Source: an uncultured Selenomonadales bacterium
GTDB taxonomy: Bacteria > Bacillota > Negativicutes > Selenomonadales > Selenomonadaceae
DNA length: 7,919 nt
Assembly: GCA_937915885.1 (NCBI GenBank)
Contig: CALGGP010000247.1
Location: forward strand, 1-7,919
Reading direction: 5' to 3'
Shown here: positions 1-6,666 of the stretch, piece after piece
How positions within the stretch are numbered: the first letter of the stretch is position 1
How the letters are laid out: every line of letters starts with the position of its first letter
Program-made: the position numbers and the translations under genes
Notes under the pieces: model-generated
What the model was told of the DNA's origin: nothing
What the model saw: the letters and a program-made list of their open reading frames with translations, nothing else
Database searches by the model: none

Positions 1-166
1 TCGTGTGGAAGGCGGCGGCACCCGATTGAACGTCGCGCAAAAAAATTTGTCGGAATGAGGAGGCGTCGCGAGTGACGGCGTAAGCCTCGACCTTGCCGGA
101 GATTATACGCGCAAACATTTCGTCCGACTCCAGGCGGAGCCGCTGTCCGATCAATAATTTCATCAT
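1..166 (-). CDS. NHLM-type bacteriocin export ABC transporter, second subunit (ABC2), N-terminal fragment
   Basis: Only the first 55 codons are in the window and the frame stays open to the edge. The gene begins with two adjacent ATG codons (166-164 and 163-161). The first forms an ATGA overlap with the TGA stop of the upstream transporter, so the two genes are translationally coupled. An AGAGG-like ribosome site lies just upstream, inside the previous gene's last codons. The visible protein starts MMKLLIGQRLRLES and contains SGKVEAYAVTRD, then RQIFLRDVQSGAAAF. This resembles the N-terminal region of the NHLM ABC2 family (TIGR03797 type), which carries a cyclic-nucleotide-binding-like fold ahead of its membrane and ATPase domains. 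Position directly after an NHLM ABC1 gene supports the call. The membrane and ATPase domains are outside the window, so the assignment rests on a short match plus gene order. Alternative: another protein with a cNMP-like N-terminus. Confidence 0.72.
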   Translation of the reverse strand, partial: MMKLLIGQRLRLESDEMFARIISGKVEAYAVTRDASSFRQIFLRDVQSGAAAFHT

Positions 167-2352
167 GAGTTCCTCTCTTCGATCAGCCGTCGATAGGCGC
201 CGTCGTGTTGAATCATCTCGCGATGCGTGCCGCGCTCCATCACCTTGCCGCGATCCAATACTATTATCTCGTCGCAGTCGCGAATCGTCGACAATCGATG
301 CGCCACCACCAAACACGCGCAGCCGCGATGCCGTATGTTTTCGATCACTTCTTTTTCTGTCATCGGATCGAGCGCGCTCGTCGCCTCGTCGAGAATCAAC
401 AGCGAAGGATTATTCGCCAACGCCCGCGCGATCTCCAATCGCTGTCGCTGACCGCCCGAAAAATTTAATCCGCCCTCCGACACCTTTGCATCGTAACCGC
501 CGTCAAGCCGCAGTATATCATCATGAATGCACGCGTCCTTCGCCGCCTGTATGATGTCGCTCCGCTTGATCGACTCGTCAAACAGCGCGATGTTCTCGGC
601 GATCGTCCCCGTGATCAAAAATATATCCTGGTCGACCGCCGCCACCGAATTTACTACCACCTCGCGCGGCAATTTTTTTCGTTCAACGCCGTCGAGCAAA
701 ATGCGCCCCGACCATTCCGCGTAGAGCCCCGTCACGATTTTTGCCAACGTCGATTTGCCCGAGCCCGACGCTCCGACTACCGCCGTCCAATTGCCCGGCT
801 CAATGTGCAGATTGAAATGCTCCAACAGCGGCTTCGCAACCGGACTGTAGCCGAAGCTGATATCCTCCAACTGCAGCTCGCCCGTCAATCGATCGCGCTC
901 AAAGCTCCGCGCGGAATCGTCCGAAGGATAATTGAGCGCGTCGACCTTGTATCGCATCACGTCGTCAAGCCGATGCATCTGCATTTCGGTCGTCTGCAAT
1001 ACCGAGCCGAGCCCCATCAATTTCGTCACCGGCGCCTGAAATTGCGTCATCAGCGATTGGAACGCCATAAACATTCCCGCCGTCATCGCGCCTTCCATTA
1101 TCGAAAAGCCACCGAGCGTCATTATCAGCGCCGAGTTCACGCCCGCCGTCAGCATCGGTCCGATCGTCAGCGCCAACGACCGAACTTGAATCTCCTGCTC
1201 CGTCGACAATACTTTCGACCGATAGCCCGCCCATTTCGTGAACAGTTCGCTTTCGCTGCCGTTCGCCTTGAGCGTCTCGATCATTCGCAAGCCGTTCATC
1301 GCCACGCCGTATTCTTTGCCCGCGTCCTGTTGCATTTTCATCGTCATGTCCGTCAACCGTCGACGCAACACGAAGAACATCAACGCGTTGACCGCGCTCA
1401 TCGCCACGCCGATTAACGTCAGCGTCACGCTGTATTGCAACAGCAGCAGCAGGAAGAATATCGCCACAAAAAAATCCAACAGCGCCGCCGCCGCCGGACC
1501 CGATAACACCTCCGCAACCGAGTCGTTGAACTGCACGCGCCCCGCGACCTCCGCCGCGTACCGTTGATGAAAAAATTGCATCGGCAGGCGCAGCAGATGC
1601 CAAAAATACTTCGACGAGTCGACCAACATCAGCTTGCGTTGCCAACGCGTGAGCACGAACACCCGCAGACAGTTCATCGCGCCCGTCAACAGGAACGCCA
1701 CCGCCATTGCCAACATGAAATTGAAAACCCAATCGGGATGCTTGAATGTCAGAAGTTCGTCGAGGAAAATTTGATTGAAGACCGGCGTCGCCAGCCCCGG
1801 CACGATCATGCAAAGGTTGAGCACGATGACGAACAGCACGGCGGCTCGATCGCGCGAAAGTTTGTCGGCAATCGCCTTGACGACGCTGTATCGATGTCCC
1901 TCGGGCTTGAATTTTTCCGTCGGACGGATTTCGATCGTGATGCCCGTGTATGACGTGCGGAACTCCGCCCAAGGGATTTGTCGACGCCCCATCGCCGGAT
2001 CGTTGAGATAAGCGACGCCGTTTTTGATCCCCTCGAGCACCACGAAATGATTGAACTCCCAATGAATGATCAGCGGATATTGCTTGCCGATCAACTGGTC
2101 GGCGCGATATCGAAAACCTTCGGCGGTGCAATTACGCTTGCGCGCGGCTCGATTGATGTTGCCGGCTTTGACGCCGTCGCGATTGACGCCGCATTCCTGC
2201 CGCATTTTTTCAAGCGGCACCCATTGTCCGTAATGCGCCAACACCATTGCCAAGCACGCCGCCCCGCATTCGACCGCCTCCATCTGCAAAATCGTCGGCA
2301 CCTTCACTCGCGCGCCCGTCCGCAAAAAAATTTTTTTGATTCGATCGATCAT
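163..2352 (-). CDS. NHLM-type bacteriocin export ABC transporter: C39 peptidase/permease/ATPase (ABC1)
   Basis: This inner-membrane exporter is expected to cut the leader from a ribosomal peptide at a double-glycine-type site and pump out the core. With the start chosen here it has 729 residues, normal for the family. Residues 1 to about 140 are a C39 cysteine peptidase: catalytic Cys29 in LQMEAVECGAAC, oxyanion Gln23, His102 in HWEFNHFVVL and Asp118 in YLNDP. The wording of these motifs is that of NHLM ABC1 (TIGR03796 type). Hydrophobic helices fill about 170-430. The ATPase domain has Walker A GASGSGKST (527-535), Q-loop Gln575, signature FSGGQ (631-635), Walker B LLILDE (651-656) and H-loop His685, so it should be active. 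The upstream ATG at 2373 is in frame but lacks a ribosome site; GAGGAG at 2367-2362 sits 9 bases from the ATG at 2352. The ATG at 2358 overlaps the previous stop as ATGA and is a second possibility. It overlaps the next gene by 4 bases. Confidence 0.95.
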   Translation of the reverse strand: MIDRIKKIFLRTGARVKVPTILQMEAVECGAACLAMVLAHYGQWVPLEKMRQECGVNRDGVKAGNINRAARKRNCTAEGFRYRADQLIGKQYPLIIHWEFNHFVVLEGIKNGVAYLNDPAMGRRQIPWAEFRTSYTGITIEIRPTEKFKPEGHRYSVVKAIADKLSRDRAAVLFVIVLNLCMIVPGLATPVFNQIFLDELLTFKHPDWVFNFMLAMAVAFLLTGAMNCLRVFVLTRWQRKLMLVDSSKYFWHLLRLPMQFFHQRYAAEVAGRVQFNDSVAEVLSGPAAAALLDFFVAIFFLLLLLQYSVTLTLIGVAMSAVNALMFFVLRRRLTDMTMKMQQDAGKEYGVAMNGLRMIETLKANGSESELFTKWAGYRSKVLSTEQEIQVRSLALTIGPMLTAGVNSALIMTLGGFSIMEGAMTAGMFMAFQSLMTQFQAPVTKLMGLGSVLQTTEMQMHRLDDVMRYKVDALNYPSDDSARSFERDRLTGELQLEDISFGYSPVAKPLLEHFNLHIEPGNWTAVVGASGSGKSTLAKIVTGLYAEWSGRILLDGVERKKLPREVVVNSVAAVDQDIFLITGTIAENIALFDESIKRSDIIQAAKDACIHDDILRLDGGYDAKVSEGGLNFSGGQRQRLEIARALANNPSLLILDEATSALDPMTEKEVIENIRHRGCACLVVAHRLSTIRDCDEIIVLDRGKVMERGTHREMIQHDGAYRRLIEERNS

Positions 2353-2354
2353 CG

Positions 2355-3347
2355 TCATCTGCTCCTCAGCCATTGACTCAATTTATAAAATACCTTCTCG
2401 ATCGGAGGTCGCCGCTCGATGATGATTGAGCCCGTGCAAAAACTTCCGGCGGTGATCGGTTTGTGCTCGCCGACGCTCGACGTCCAAAGGTAGCCCGACT
2501 CGGAGTTGGGATCGCGGACGAGATCGAAGGTGACTTCCATGACGGAACTTTTCTGCGCCGTCAAAATGTATTGCGCAAGGTGCTCATTGCCCAAATGTTG
2601 TCGGACGACGGCGCTCGACACCGGATATTGCGACACCGATCGAACCACGCCGAGCAGACTTCCCGATTGCGACACGTCAACGCCGTTGGGCGCAAGCTGA
2701 ATGCTCATGCCGCTCTCGATGCGTTTGCCCTTGTCGACGGGCACATAAAAAATGCCGGTGAGATCGTTGCGCCCCTCATTCAATCGGATCGTGCAAATGG
2801 GCGTGCCGCCGGTTACGAGGCTGCCGACCTCGACCGCAATCTCGTCGACGATGCCGTCATAATCGCTGTAAACATCCTCGGCGATATTCTGTCGATAGCG
2901 TTTGGCGTCGTACTCGTAGACTTGACGCATCGCCTCTCGATCGGAGCCCGCAAGCCCCGTGCCGTATTGAGCCATGCGGGTGTCGGCGGATTGCTCGGGC
3001 TGTTCGAGATGGGCAATCAGATCGCCCTTGCGGACGTGGGAGCCGGTTCTGATGTAAAGGCTCTCAATCTTGCCGCCGGCGACGTGCGAGACGTTGACGA
3101 CGCCGGCGCTGTCCATGATTAGCCCCATGCCGTCGGCTTTGACGGTGAAGGCGCCGAAGATCGACCACAGCACTATCGAGCACGTGATCATGACGATCGC
3201 GCCGAGGCTCATCCAAACGATTGGCGTCGTGATTGAAAGCATGGTGTCAAGGCGTTCGGGGGATCGGAGTTTGTCGAGCGCGTCTTGACTGAAGAGTTTA
3301 TTGTTGGTTTGCTTGCGCCGTTCGAGCGCGGATTTAGCATCAGCCAT
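2355..3347 (-). CDS. NHLM-type bacteriocin system secretion protein, HlyD family membrane-fusion protein
   Basis: This adaptor should link the inner-membrane ABC exporter to the outer envelope. With the preferred start it has 330 residues. The cytoplasmic N-terminus carries FSQDALDKLRSPERLD, a phrase typical of NHLM HlyD proteins (TIGR03794 type), followed by one membrane helix at about 43-66. A first lipoyl half lies at about 85-118 (GGKIESLYIRTGSHVRKGD) and a second at about 160-188 (YSDYDGIVDEIAVEVGSLV). A beta-barrel and membrane-proximal part follow. The helical segment between the lipoyl halves is only about 40 residues with little heptad pattern, so the periplasmic hairpin looks short. 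An in-frame ATG at 3353 lies only 1-2 bases from the GGAGG at 3360-3356; the ATG at 3347 has 8 bases and is preferred. It overlaps both neighbours by a few bases, so the genes are surely co-transcribed. Confidence 0.9.
   Translation of the reverse strand: MADAKSALERRKQTNNKLFSQDALDKLRSPERLDTMLSITTPIVWMSLGAIVMITCSIVLWSIFGAFTVKADGMGLIMDSAGVVNVSHVAGGKIESLYIRTGSHVRKGDLIAHLEQPEQSADTRMAQYGTGLAGSDREAMRQVYEYDAKRYRQNIAEDVYSDYDGIVDEIAVEVGSLVTGGTPICTIRLNEGRNDLTGIFYVPVDKGKRIESGMSIQLAPNGVDVSQSGSLLGVVRSVSQYPVSSAVVRQHLGNEHLAQYILTAQKSSVMEVTFDLVRDPNSESGYLWTSSVGEHKPITAGSFCTGSIIIERRPPIEKVFYKLSQWLRSR
2362..2367 (-). promoter_or_regulatory. Ribosome binding site for the C39 ABC exporter
   Basis: GAGGAG on the minus strand, inside the end of the adaptor gene. 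It lies 3 bases from the ATG at 2358 and 9 bases from the ATG at 2352. This favours 2352 as the start and argues against the longer frame from 2373, which would begin upstream of the site. Confidence 0.65.
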
Positions 3348-4506
3348 TGTCATTGCCTCCGATCGTAACGTCGACCTTCATGCCGGAATCGAGCCCGTGA
3401 GGATTGGACGTGATCACCACCGCGCCTTCGCCGAGCCCGTCGATCACTTCGATATAAGAGCCGTCGTCGATGCCCGTCGTAATTTTTTTGAGCGCGAGCG
3501 TGTTATCGGGTTGGACGATAAAAACTTCCGATCGATCGGAGTTGATGAGCGCCGCGATCGGGATCGTGAGGCACCGTTTTTGATCGGTCGAGCGGATAGT
3601 GATGCCGCCGTAGGTTTGCGGCTCGAGCAGCCCCGCGCGATTGTCGAGCTCGAATAAAATTTTTCGCATGGACGCGTGCTCGTCGGGCGGCGGAGTGATA
3701 TCGCGGATCGTCGCAATAAAATGTTCTTCGGAGCCGCCGCCTCCCGAATACTCGGTGTCGTAAGCCTTTTGAAGGTCGCGGCGTTGAATGCGCAACTCGA
3801 CGGTCTGATCGAACTCGAAACGACCGGCAAATTTATCCTCCATCGGGACGGAGAACATCAGCCGATCGAATTGCCCGATGAGCGCAAGCGGAGTGCCGGC
3901 AGTGACGTAGGAGCCCTGCTGTTTATAGACGATCAAAACTTCGCCGTCGATGGGTGAGGTGACTTGTTGACGATCGCTTTGAATAAAAAGTTGTTCGCGT
4001 TGAGCATGAGCCTCGTCAAGGGCTGCTTGGGCGGCGCGATATTCGGTCTGCGCCTGCTCGAAACGCTCGCGGGAGGTCGCCTCCATCTCCATCAGCTCGC
4101 TGTAGCGACGATAGGAGTTCAGGGCTTGAGCGAGATTGGCTTCGGCGCGAGCGATGGCGCTGTCGGACTGACGAATTTGCAAAGGAATTTGTTCGTTGAC
4201 GAGACTAAAAATGACGTCGCCGCTCCGAACGTGAGAATTTTTGTTGACGAAGGCGGCATCAATCCTGCCGTCGATGAGCGCGGTGGCGTCAATCATTTCG
4301 TTTGAATAAAGATTGATGGTGTCGAGGACGATGACGGGCTGAATGGATCGGACGGCGGCGCGGGCACCGGCAAGAGGAACGGCGCGCTCCGACATGCGAT
4401 CGACAATATGAGATTCATCGTGTTCGTTGAGCTGAATGCCGTAGCCGACGAGGATCAGCGCGAGCAGCAATGTCGATAACATACCGAGATAAAAAAATTT
4501 TTTCAT
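3340..4506 (-). CDS. Membrane-anchored periplasmic adaptor, RND/HlyD efflux type
   Basis: This is the first gene of the export operon and encodes a 388-residue adaptor. Residues 4-22 form a single hydrophobic signal anchor behind MKK; no lipobox cysteine is seen. The first lipoyl half is around 75-105 (DGRIDAAFVNKNSHVRSGD). An Ala/Gln/Glu-rich alpha-helical hairpin with a coiled-coil look spans about 106-180. The second lipoyl half is about 182-210 (SPIDGEVLIVYKQQGSYVTAG). A beta-barrel follows, interrupted by a SGGGGSEE loop at 254-261, then a membrane-proximal domain at about 325-383 (TTGIDDGSYIEVIDGLGEGAVV). This order is that of RND-type adaptors. A GTG at 4515 in frame would add three residues, but it lies inside the AGGAGGTG ribosome site, so the ATG at 4506 is the real start. 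The cargo is inferred only from its neighbours. It may supply the long hairpin that the next adaptor lacks. Confidence 0.88.
   Translation of the reverse strand: MKKFFYLGMLSTLLLALILVGYGIQLNEHDESHIVDRMSERAVPLAGARAAVRSIQPVIVLDTINLYSNEMIDATALIDGRIDAAFVNKNSHVRSGDVIFSLVNEQIPLQIRQSDSAIARAEANLAQALNSYRRYSELMEMEATSRERFEQAQTEYRAAQAALDEAHAQREQLFIQSDRQQVTSPIDGEVLIVYKQQGSYVTAGTPLALIGQFDRLMFSVPMEDKFAGRFEFDQTVELRIQRRDLQKAYDTEYSGGGGSEEHFIATIRDITPPPDEHASMRKILFELDNRAGLLEPQTYGGITIRSTDQKRCLTIPIAALINSDRSEVFIVQPDNTLALKKITTGIDDGSYIEVIDGLGEGAVVITSNPHGLDSGMKVDVTIGGNDNG
3355..3360 (-). promoter_or_regulatory. Ribosome binding site for the HlyD-type adaptor
   Basis: GGAGGC on the minus strand. Its bases also encode the Gly-Gly pair near the C-terminus of the upstream adaptor. 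It is too close to the ATG at 3353 and well placed for the ATG at 3347, so it decides the start. Confidence 0.7.
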
Positions 4507-4512
4507 GGACAG

Positions 4513-4520
4513 CACCTCCT
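4513..4520 (-). promoter_or_regulatory. Strong ribosome binding site for the first adaptor gene
   Basis: AGGAGGTG on the minus strand is a near-perfect complement to the 16S rRNA tail, 6 bases ahead of the ATG at 4506. A frame opening at the GTG at 4515 would begin within this site and is therefore rejected as the start. Confidence 0.85.
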
Positions 4521-4529
4521 ATACGGCGC

Positions 4530-4535
4530 ATTATA
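4530..4535 (-). promoter_or_regulatory. Probable -10 element of the export operon
   Basis: The minus strand reads TATAAT, a consensus -10 hexamer, between the hcp terminator and the first export gene. The segment 17 bases upstream is TTCTCT, only a partial -35 match, and overlaps the terminator's T-rich tail. An alternative reading is an extended -10, TGATATATA. The expected start of transcription near 4523 would give a leader of under 20 bases that just includes the ribosome site. The site is visible; its activity is inferred. Confidence 0.5.
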
Positions 4536-4547
4536 TATCAAGGCGAT

Positions 4548-4581
4548 AAAAAAGAGAAAAAAAAACGCCGTGCTGACGGCG
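4548..4581 (-). terminator. Rho-independent terminator of the cupin-hcp operon
   Basis: On the minus strand, CGCCGT (4581-4576), loop CAGC and ACGGCG (4571-4566) form a perfect 6-bp stem. Nine T residues follow (4565-4557), and a further T-rich stretch runs on. It starts 36 bases after the hcp stop codon and separates the stress operon from the export operon. Confidence 0.9.
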
Positions 4582-4616
4582 ATATGAATTTTTCTCCGGC
4601 GCGCGACTGCCGACGA

Positions 4617-6215
4617 TCAGATCATGCTTTTAATGTCGTCTTCGACGGTCGAGATCGTTCCGATGCCGAAGTTTTTGACGAGCACCGACGCCACGTTGGG
4701 CGACAGGAACGCCGGCAGCGTCGGACCGAGATGAATATTTTTGACGCCGAGGTAGAGCAGCGCCAACAAAACGATCACAGCCTTCTGCTCGTACCATGCG
4801 ATGTTATACGCGACGGGCAATTGATTGACGTCGTCGAGCCCGAACGCATCACGCAACGCCAGCGCGATCAGCACCAGCGAATAAGAGTCGTTGCATTGAC
4901 CGGCGTCGAGCACGCGCGGAATCCCGCCGATGTCGCCGAGCGGCAGTTTGATGTATTTATACTTCGCACAGCCCGCCGTCAAGATCACCGTATCCTTCGG
5001 CAGCGCTTGAGCGAAGTCCGCGTAATACTTTCGAGACTTCATTCGACCGTCGCAACCCGCCATCACCACGAATTTTTTGATCGCCCCGCTCTTGACTGCC
5101 TCGATAATTTTTCCCGCGAACTTCAACGCCTGAACATGAGCGAAGCCTCCGACGATCGAGCCCGTCTCGAGTTCCGTCGGCGACGCACATTTTTTTGCGC
5201 ACTCGATCAACGGAGTAAAATCCTTCGATCCATCCTCCGCCTCGTCGATGTGCACGCAACCGTCGAAGCCGACCGCACCAGTCGTAAACACACGATCGAT
5301 GTAAGATTTATCGGGCGGCACAAGACAATTCGTCGTCAACAGAATCGCGCCGTTGAATGCTTTAAACTCCGTCTTCTGCTGCCACCACGCATTTCCGTAG
5401 TTGCCGACCAGGTGCGGATATTTTTTGAGCGCGGGATAATAATGCGCCGGAAGCATCTCGCCGTGCGTGTAAACATCGACGCCGCTGTCGACCGTCTGAT
5501 CGAGCAATTGTTTCAGGTCGTTGAAGTCGTGCCCGCTGATCAGAATGCCCGGGCGATTGCCGACGCCCAATTTCACCGTCGTTACCTCGGGATCGCCGAA
5601 CGTCTTAGTATTCGCCTTGTCGAGCAACGCCATCACATCAACGCCGAATTTGCCCGTTTCGAGCGCAAGCGCCGTCAACTTTTCAACCGACACTTCCTCC
5701 TCGTCAATCAGTTTCGCCAACGTCGCTTGAATGAACAGATCGGCGGCGGGCTCTTCGTAGCCCAATTGGTTGGCGTGATACAGATACGCGGCGAGCCCCT
5801 TCAATCCGTAGAGAATCAGATCGCGCAAACTCTGAACGTCGGGATCAATCGATCCGCGCGGAGCCGGAGCCTCGGCGGGCAACGGAGCGCCAACCATTTT
5901 CGACAGTTCCTCCGCCGCGTCGTTGGTCTCGTCGACCGCGCGACCGATCGCGTTGAGATCGAAGTTGGCGTTGGTGATCGTCATAAACAGGTTGCGCGTG
6001 ATCAGACGGTCGAGATTTTTCGACATGCCCACGCTCGAAAGCCCGATGCCCTCGGCGCGACATTGCGTCGTCACCGTCGACAAAACCTCCGTTGCGTAAA
6101 TGAGATCGTCCTGACGGTTGGCAACTTCGGCGGTCTTGCCGCACACGCCCTTGACCGTGCAGCCCTTGCCGCCCGCCGTCTCCTGACACTGATTGCAAAA
6201 CATCTTATCGCTCAT
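4617..6215 (-). CDS. hcp: Hydroxylamine reductase / hybrid cluster protein, class I
   Basis: Hcp is a cytoplasmic iron-sulfur-oxygen enzyme. It reduces hydroxylamine to ammonia in vitro and is linked to nitric oxide detoxification and S-nitrosylation in vivo. The protein has 532 residues, close to the usual 540-550. Four cysteines at 7, 10, 19 and 25 (C-x2-C-x8-C-x5-C) match the [4Fe-4S] site of class I enzymes of strict anaerobes. All expected hybrid-cluster ligands are present: His229 (ISGHDFND), Glu253 (THGEMLPAH), Cys297 (TTNCLVPP), Cys388 (VMAGCDGR, the persulfide position), Cys416 (TAGCAKYK), Cys441 (DAGQCNDSYS) and Glu476 (AWYEQKAV), with Lys478 beside it. The middle helical region is full length, so this is not the shortened class III. 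GGGGAG at 6229-6224 lies 8 bases from the ATG. It starts 23 bases after the cupin gene and shares its promoter. No hcr-type reductase gene lies beside it, so its electron donor is unknown. Confidence 0.98.
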   Translation of the reverse strand: MSDKMFCNQCQETAGGKGCTVKGVCGKTAEVANRQDDLIYATEVLSTVTTQCRAEGIGLSSVGMSKNLDRLITRNLFMTITNANFDLNAIGRAVDETNDAAEELSKMVGAPLPAEAPAPRGSIDPDVQSLRDLILYGLKGLAAYLYHANQLGYEEPAADLFIQATLAKLIDEEEVSVEKLTALALETGKFGVDVMALLDKANTKTFGDPEVTTVKLGVGNRPGILISGHDFNDLKQLLDQTVDSGVDVYTHGEMLPAHYYPALKKYPHLVGNYGNAWWQQKTEFKAFNGAILLTTNCLVPPDKSYIDRVFTTGAVGFDGCVHIDEAEDGSKDFTPLIECAKKCASPTELETGSIVGGFAHVQALKFAGKIIEAVKSGAIKKFVVMAGCDGRMKSRKYYADFAQALPKDTVILTAGCAKYKYIKLPLGDIGGIPRVLDAGQCNDSYSLVLIALALRDAFGLDDVNQLPVAYNIAWYEQKAVIVLLALLYLGVKNIHLGPTLPAFLSPNVASVLVKNFGIGTISTVEDDIKSMI

Positions 6216-6238
6216 CGTAATAACTCCCCAATCATCAA

Positions 6239-6583
6239 TCAGCCGCGCGGCGGGAATGCCACCACCAACAGCATTTTGAAATTCTCGATGCCGAAGACCG
6301 CGTGCGGCGTGTTGTTGGGCATCACGATCGATTCGCCCGCCGTCAAAATATAATCCCGACCGTCGATGGTGATGCGCCCCTTGCCGTCGAGCGCGTGCAC
6401 AAGCGCGTCGCCCTTCGACTCGTGAGTGCTGATGCCCTCGCCCTTCGCAAACGCAAACAGCGTGATCCCGACGCCGTCATTTTGAATCAGCGTCTTGCTC
6501 ACGACCTGACCGTCGGCATAAGCGACCGCGTCTTTCAAGTCAAGCACCGTCGACGCCGCTATGTTCCTCAAGATTGCAGCCAT
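6239..6583 (-). CDS. Small cupin-domain protein upstream of hcp
   Basis: This is a single-domain cupin of 114 residues from the preferred start. The first cupin motif is FAKGEGISTHESKGDALVHALDG (residues 46-66) with His54 and Glu55; the second histidine of the classic HxH is not present in place. The second motif, TAGESIVMPNNTPHAVF (81-97), has Pro89 and His94. The metal site may therefore be unusual or absent, with His54, Glu55 and His94 as candidate ligands. A frame opening further upstream at 6640 would add 19 residues but would start within the -35 box. AAGGAGG at 6600-6594 lies 10 bases from the ATG at 6583, which is taken as the start. Co-transcription with hcp suggests a role in redox or nitrosative stress, perhaps sensing or binding a small molecule. 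That role is an inference; the family itself does not define a reaction. Confidence 0.9.
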   Translation of the reverse strand: MAAILRNIAASTVLDLKDAVAYADGQVVSKTLIQNDGVGITLFAFAKGEGISTHESKGDALVHALDGKGRITIDGRDYILTAGESIVMPNNTPHAVFGIENFKMLLVVAFPPRG

Positions 6584-6593
6584 AAAATATTCG

Positions 6594-6600
6594 CCTCCTT
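6594..6600 (-). promoter_or_regulatory. Ribosome binding site for the cupin gene
   Basis: AAGGAGG on the minus strand, 10 bases ahead of the ATG at 6583. It fixes the start of the cupin gene and rules out the longer frame from 6640. Confidence 0.85.
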
Positions 6601-6611
6601 TTCTTCGACAA

Positions 6612-6640
6612 ATATTAATAAAAACGCGGCGGCAAGTCAA
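6612..6640 (-). promoter_or_regulatory. Sigma70/SigA-type promoter of the cupin-hcp operon
   Basis: The minus strand shows TTGACT (6640-6635, 5 of 6 to the -35 consensus), a 17-base spacer and TAATAT (6617-6612, 4 of 6 to the -10). The start would fall near 6605, giving a leader of roughly 22 bases that contains the ribosome site. An 8-base palindrome TATTAATA overlaps the -10 and could be an operator, but it may simply be A/T-rich promoter sequence. No longer inverted repeat of the kind bound by CRP/FNR regulators such as HcpR was recognised. Confidence 0.75.
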
Positions 6641-6666
6641 TGCGGGTGCGTCTCAACGGCGACAGA

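Noticed and set aside
523..1416. A 297-codon plus-strand open frame opposite the ATPase and membrane domain of the exporter
   Set aside because: Shadow frame with His/Arg-rich low-complexity translation. The minus strand carries Walker A, Walker B and signature motifs in the correct order.
965..2131. A 388-codon open frame on the minus strand in another phase of the ABC exporter
   Set aside because: It overlaps the C39 ABC exporter almost wholly. It is Gly/Arg/Asp-rich, with no ribosome site or motif.
2463..3122. A 219-codon plus-strand open frame opposite the HlyD-type gene
   Set aside because: The minus-strand frame has a clear adaptor architecture, operon overlaps and a ribosome site. 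The plus frame has none of these.
4507..4515. Start of the first adaptor at the GTG at 4515
   Set aside because: This GTG is part of the AGGAGGTG ribosome site. The ATG at 4506 is correctly spaced.
4470..6353. A 627-codon open frame on the plus strand opposite hcp
   Set aside because: It is antisense to a gene with all Hcp ligands conserved. The product is rich in Arg, His and Gln without domain motifs, as is typical of shadow frames in codon-biased sequence.
6605..6640. HcpR/FNR-like operator near the hcp promoter
   Set aside because: Only TTGACT and the short palindrome TATTAATA are present. No full dyad of the expected form was found.
6584..6666. Possible terminator of the methyltransferase in the gap before the cupin
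   Set aside because: A GC-rich stretch before TTTTT was noticed, but it does not fold into a convincing stem, and it coincides with the cupin-hcp promoter spacer.
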